Source of the DNA: Deltaproteobacteria bacterium
GTDB lineage: Bacteria; Myxococcota_A; Polyangia; Haliangiales; Haliangiaceae
Length of the DNA: 6,809 nucleotides
Reading direction: 5' to 3'
NCBI GenBank assembly: GCA_013696695.1
Contig: JACCYD010001293.1
Span: 1-6,809 of the forward strand
Within the stretch, counting starts at the first letter, position 1, and each line of letters opens with the position of its first letter. The notes under the pieces are model-generated. The model had not been told where the DNA came from, did not search any database, and saw nothing but the letters and a program-made list of their open reading frames with translations. The position numbers and the translations under genes were made by a program. Of this stretch, positions 5,029 through 6,809 are shown one piece after another.

Positions 5029-6060
5029 GTGTCGTTTCGGATTCGTCAATCGTATCGCGACGATGTCGAGCAGGTGCTGGCGGTTGCCGAGTACCTCGAC
5101 ACGGTGAATCTGCCCGCAGATCGCGCGCACATCGAGGCGATCCTCGATCGCTCGGAGCGGTCATTTGCGGAGGAGTTCCCGCCCGCCGAACGCGAGTTCC
5201 TGTTCGTGCTGGAGGATCTCACTGCGAAGAAGATCATCGGCACGTCGATGATCTACGCGCAGCACGGCACACGACGCGCGCCGCACATCTTCTTTCGCGT
5301 CGAGACCGACGAGCGCTACTCGGTGACGCTCGACAAGCACATGGTCCATCAGACCCTGCGCATCGGCTACAACTACAACGGCCCGACGGAGATCGGCGGC
5401 TTGATCCTGCTGCCCGAGTATCGGCGGTCGGCGGCCACCGGCGGTGAGGGCCTCGGCAAGGCGCTGTCGTTCGTGCGGTTCTTGTTCATGCGCATGCACC
5501 GCGCGTGGTTTCGCGACAACGTGCTGTCCGAGCTGCTGCCGCCTCTGGAGACCGACGGCACGTCGAAGCTGTGGGAGGCGCTCGGGCGCAAGTTCACCGG
5601 CCTGACCTATCAAGAAGCGGATCTGCTCTCGAAGGACAACAAGGAGTTCATCCACGCGTTGTTTCCCGACGATCCGATCCACACCGAGCTGCTGTCCGAC
5701 GACGTGCGCTCGGTGATCGGTCAGGTCGGCACGGAGACCAAGGCGGTCGAGGCGATGCTGCGACGGATCGGATTCGACTACGCCGGGCAGATCGATCCGT
5801 TCGACGGCGGCCCGCACTTTTGCGCCGCCACCGACAAGATCAGCGTCGTTCACGACGCGCAGGAGCTGGCGGTGCGCACGATCGCGCAGCCGGAAGGCAA
5901 GTGGGCGGTGCTCGCTACCGAGCTCACCGGCCAGAGACCGCGGTTCCGCGCGATCAGCGCGCGCGTCGAGGTCGTCGACGGCGCCGTCGGACTCACGGCG
6001 GAAGCGTGCACGCGCCTCGGCGTCGAGGACGGTCAGAAGGTATGGCTGACCTCCGGTTGA
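5029..6060 (+). CDS. astA: Arginine N-succinyltransferase (AstA) family protein
   Basis: 343 residues, matching the usual length of about 340. AstA transfers succinyl from succinyl-CoA to the alpha-amino group of arginine (or ornithine), the first step of the arginine succinyltransferase catabolic pathway, in the cytoplasm; its core is acyltransferase-like (GNAT). Family blocks: FRIRQSYRDDVEQVLAVA near the N-terminus, FLFVLED 57-63, IIGTSMI 69-75, GPTEIGGLILLPEYR 118-132, LSFVRFLFMRMHR 146-158, LWEALGRKFTGL 181-192, EADLLS, ALFPDDPIHTELL 210-222, VIGQVGTET 229-237, and GFDYAGQIDPFDGGPHF 248-264. GTG 5029 is chosen because homology begins at once (SFRIR); earlier in-frame starts would translate the upstream repeat. 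Compared with the E. coli enzyme, the SSELCTLFL block is replaced by PTEIGGLIL, so this is a divergent subgroup. No other ast genes (astC, D, B, E) lie in the window, so substrate specificity is less certain than family. Confidence 0.85.
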   Translation: MSFRIRQSYRDDVEQVLAVAEYLDTVNLPADRAHIEAILDRSERSFAEEFPPAEREFLFVLEDLTAKKIIGTSMIYAQHGTRRAPHIFFRVETDERYSVTLDKHMVHQTLRIGYNYNGPTEIGGLILLPEYRRSAATGGEGLGKALSFVRFLFMRMHRAWFRDNVLSELLPPLETDGTSKLWEALGRKFTGLTYQEADLLSKDNKEFIHALFPDDPIHTELLSDDVRSVIGQVGTETKAVEAMLRRIGFDYAGQIDPFDGGPHFCAATDKISVVHDAQELAVRTIAQPEGKWAVLATELTGQRPRFRAISARVEVVDGAVGLTAEACTRLGVEDGQKVWLTSG

Positions 6061-6587
6061 AGCGGATCCCGCTGCGCCGGCAGCGGATCACCGAGCGCGG
6101 CATCGCGATGGTAGCGAGCGCGATGATCGCCGCGTGCGGATCGGCGGGTGCCCAGCCGGAGCAAGCACAGCCGGAGCAAGCATCTGGGCTGACGGCGCCG
6201 GCGGGCTGGCAACGGCTCGAGCCGGCCGAGACCGCCGCGAAGCTCGCCGCGGCGGCACCGAACGTGACCGTGGCCGGCGTGCAGGCGTGGGGCGAGCCCG
6301 CGCTCGGCTGTTACGCCTTGTGGTTGTCGCTCCGCGGCAGTGGCGGCGATGCCGACTCGATCGCGCGCGATGTCATCGAGGGGTTGCGGTCCGCGAAGTT
6401 CACGGTCACCGATCAACCGGTCGCCGATGGAGTGCTCGAGCTCGGCCTCGATCGCGCGCCCTACAAGGGTCGGCTGCGCGCGCGGGTCGGCGATGGCCAG
6501 GTTACCGGCCTCGCGTGCGTCGCCAACCAGCGTGACCCCGTCAGCTGCGAGACCGGCTGCAAATCCCTGCTCGGGGCGATCAAATGA
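6042..6587 (+). CDS. Lipoprotein of unknown function (APAGW-containing)
   Basis: 181 residues from ATG 6042, which overlaps the end of the astA-family gene by 19 nt in another frame. TTG 6057, forming TTGA with the preceding stop, is an equally reasonable start and would give MKRIPLRR as n-region. With either start the signal is a basic n-region, hydrophobic IAMVASAMIA, and lipobox I29-A30-A31-C32. A low-complexity linker with two QPEQA copies (38-47) leads to TAPAGW (51-56) and a domain of about 125 residues with four cysteines, C90, C159, C169 and C173, the last two in CETGC; two disulfides are possible. I do not recognise the domain. The protein is probably membrane-anchored in the periplasm. 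The stop overlaps ATG 6584 (ATGA) in a duplicated segment leading to the next gene, which encodes another exported APAGW protein. Confidence 0.78.
   Translation: MADLRLKRIPLRRQRITERGIAMVASAMIAACGSAGAQPEQAQPEQASGLTAPAGWQRLEPAETAAKLAAAAPNVTVAGVQAWGEPALGCYALWLSLRGSGGDADSIARDVIEGLRSAKFTVTDQPVADGVLELGLDRAPYKGRLRARVGDGQVTGLACVANQRDPVSCETGCKSLLGAIK
6153..6182 (+). repeat. Perfect 15-bp tandem duplication, in frame
   Basis: CAGCCGGAGCAAGCA occurs twice back to back (6153-6167 and 6168-6182). It encodes QPEQA twice in the linker just after the lipidated cysteine of the lipoprotein. The exact identity, including every third base, points to a recent duplication in a length-tolerant linker. Confidence 0.95.
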
Positions 6588-6622
6588 CCACGCGATCGAT
6601 CACGCTCGAGGCGATCCAATGA
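6584..6622 (+). CDS. Possible 12-codon minigene created by the 35-bp duplication
   Basis: ATG 6584 overlaps the lipoprotein stop (ATGA) and reads MTTRSITLEAIQ before TGA 6620-6622. That stop in turn overlaps ATG 6619 of the next gene, again as ATGA. The peptide copies the first residues of the downstream signal peptide (MTTRSITL). It may be translated only as a coupling bridge between the two genes, or be a harmless by-product. A GGGG run 7 nt upstream is a weak ribosome binding site. Confidence 0.35.
   Translation: MTTRSITLEAIQ
6608..6611 (+). promoter_or_regulatory. Shine-Dalgarno (GAGG) deciding the start at 6619
   Basis: GAGG lies 7 nt before ATG 6619. The equivalent place in the first repeat copy reads GGGG. 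This supports 6619 as the working start of the downstream gene, since ATG 6584 runs into a stop after 12 codons. Confidence 0.5.
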
Positions 6623-6809
6623 CCACGCGATCCATCACGCTCGGGGCGATCATCTTCGCGTTACTCGCTGGCACCGCAATCGCTGACTCCGTGAAAGCAC
6701 CGGCCGGCTGGAAGTCCGACGCGCCCGCGGCAGTCTCGATGTCGCAACAGCTCGGCACGGTCTCGCACTTCGGCTGCCAGCGCAGCATCGTCACGACCGA
6801 GATCTACCG
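6619..6809 (+). CDS. Exported protein of unknown function, 3'-truncated
   Basis: 63 full codons are visible before the window ends; the frame is still open. MTTRSITLGAIIFALLAGTAIA is a standard cleavable signal peptide (R4, hydrophobic core, AIA before D23). The mature start, DSVKAPAGWKSDAPAAV, shares APAGW and spacing from the exported N-terminus with the lipoprotein encoded just upstream, and a GC follows later in both (C53 here, C90 there). The two may be distant paralogues or partners; the visible part is too short to be sure. The protein is probably periplasmic or secreted, with no lipobox. Expression likely depends on coupling from the upstream gene through the duplicated junction and on the GAGG at 6608. 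Confidence 0.72.
   Translation, partial: MTTRSITLGAIIFALLAGTAIADSVKAPAGWKSDAPAAVSMSQQLGTVSHFGCQRSIVTTEIY

Larger units (their letters stand above)
6569..6652 (+). repeat. 35-bp tandem duplication spanning a gene junction
   Basis: Copy 1 is 6569-6603, copy 2 is 6604-6638, and a partial third copy of 14 bp (GCTCGGGGCGATCA) is 6639-6652. Copies 1 and 2 differ at three of 35 positions. Each full copy holds ATGACCACGCGATC, so the start of the downstream gene is present twice. Because 35 is not a multiple of three, the two ATGs are in different frames. The change GGGG to GAGG in copy 2 makes a better Shine-Dalgarno before the second ATG. Confidence 0.95.

Noticed and set aside
4863..5447. Plus-strand frame reading through the repeat region into the astA-family gene
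   Set aside because: It is out of frame with the astA-family gene, low in complexity, and without any recognisable domain.

Overview
This is a G+C-rich bacterial window with tightly packed genes. It holds nine genes plus one possible 12-codon minigene, and both end genes run off the window. Base composition, a third-position G/C bias that leaves long false open frames on both strands, many small lipoproteins and exported proteins of unknown function, and the style of the recognisable enzymes all suggest a Gram-negative of the Myxococcota (former Deltaproteobacteria). That placement is an inference from general resemblance; no marker gene here proves it. There are no rRNA or tRNA genes, CRISPR arrays, transposases or phage genes.

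Layout. (1) 1-1853, plus strand: the last 422 codons of a cofactor-independent phosphoglycerate mutase (gpmI), whose stop overlaps the start of a membrane-anchored TlpA/ResA-type thioredoxin by ATGA. (2) 1861-2397, minus strand: a small exported membrane protein of unknown function, converging on the thioredoxin gene with 7 bp between stops. (3) 2530-2898, plus strand: a small lipoprotein, divergent from (2). (4) 2900-3925, minus strand: a PLP enzyme of the ACC deaminase/D-cysteine desulfhydrase family, whose active-site residues favour D-cysteine desulfhydrase. Its stop is 1 bp from the lipoprotein stop. (5) 3988-4806, plus strand: an exported NodB-type polysaccharide deacetylase, divergent from (4). 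(6) 4807-5028: a 222-bp non-coding gap with two hexamer repeat tracts, one of them a perfect palindrome. (7) 5029-6060, plus strand: an arginine N-succinyltransferase (AstA) family enzyme, followed by overlapping genes for a lipoprotein (6042-6587) and a second exported protein (6619 onward). The last two proteins share an APAGW motif and look like a tandem pair.

The genes do not form one pathway. They read as central metabolism (glycolysis, amino-acid catabolism) mixed with envelope functions (thiol-disulfide exchange, glycan deacetylation, lipoproteins). The most distinctive structures are at junctions. A 35-bp tandem duplication between the last two genes duplicates the start region and creates a 12-codon minigene. 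Several non-operonic genes have a TANNNT-like hexamer 6-8 nt before the start codon and no clear Shine-Dalgarno, which suggests leaderless transcripts. Two convergent gene pairs are joined almost stop to stop. I see no defence system, biosynthetic cluster or other clearly new multi-gene system here.
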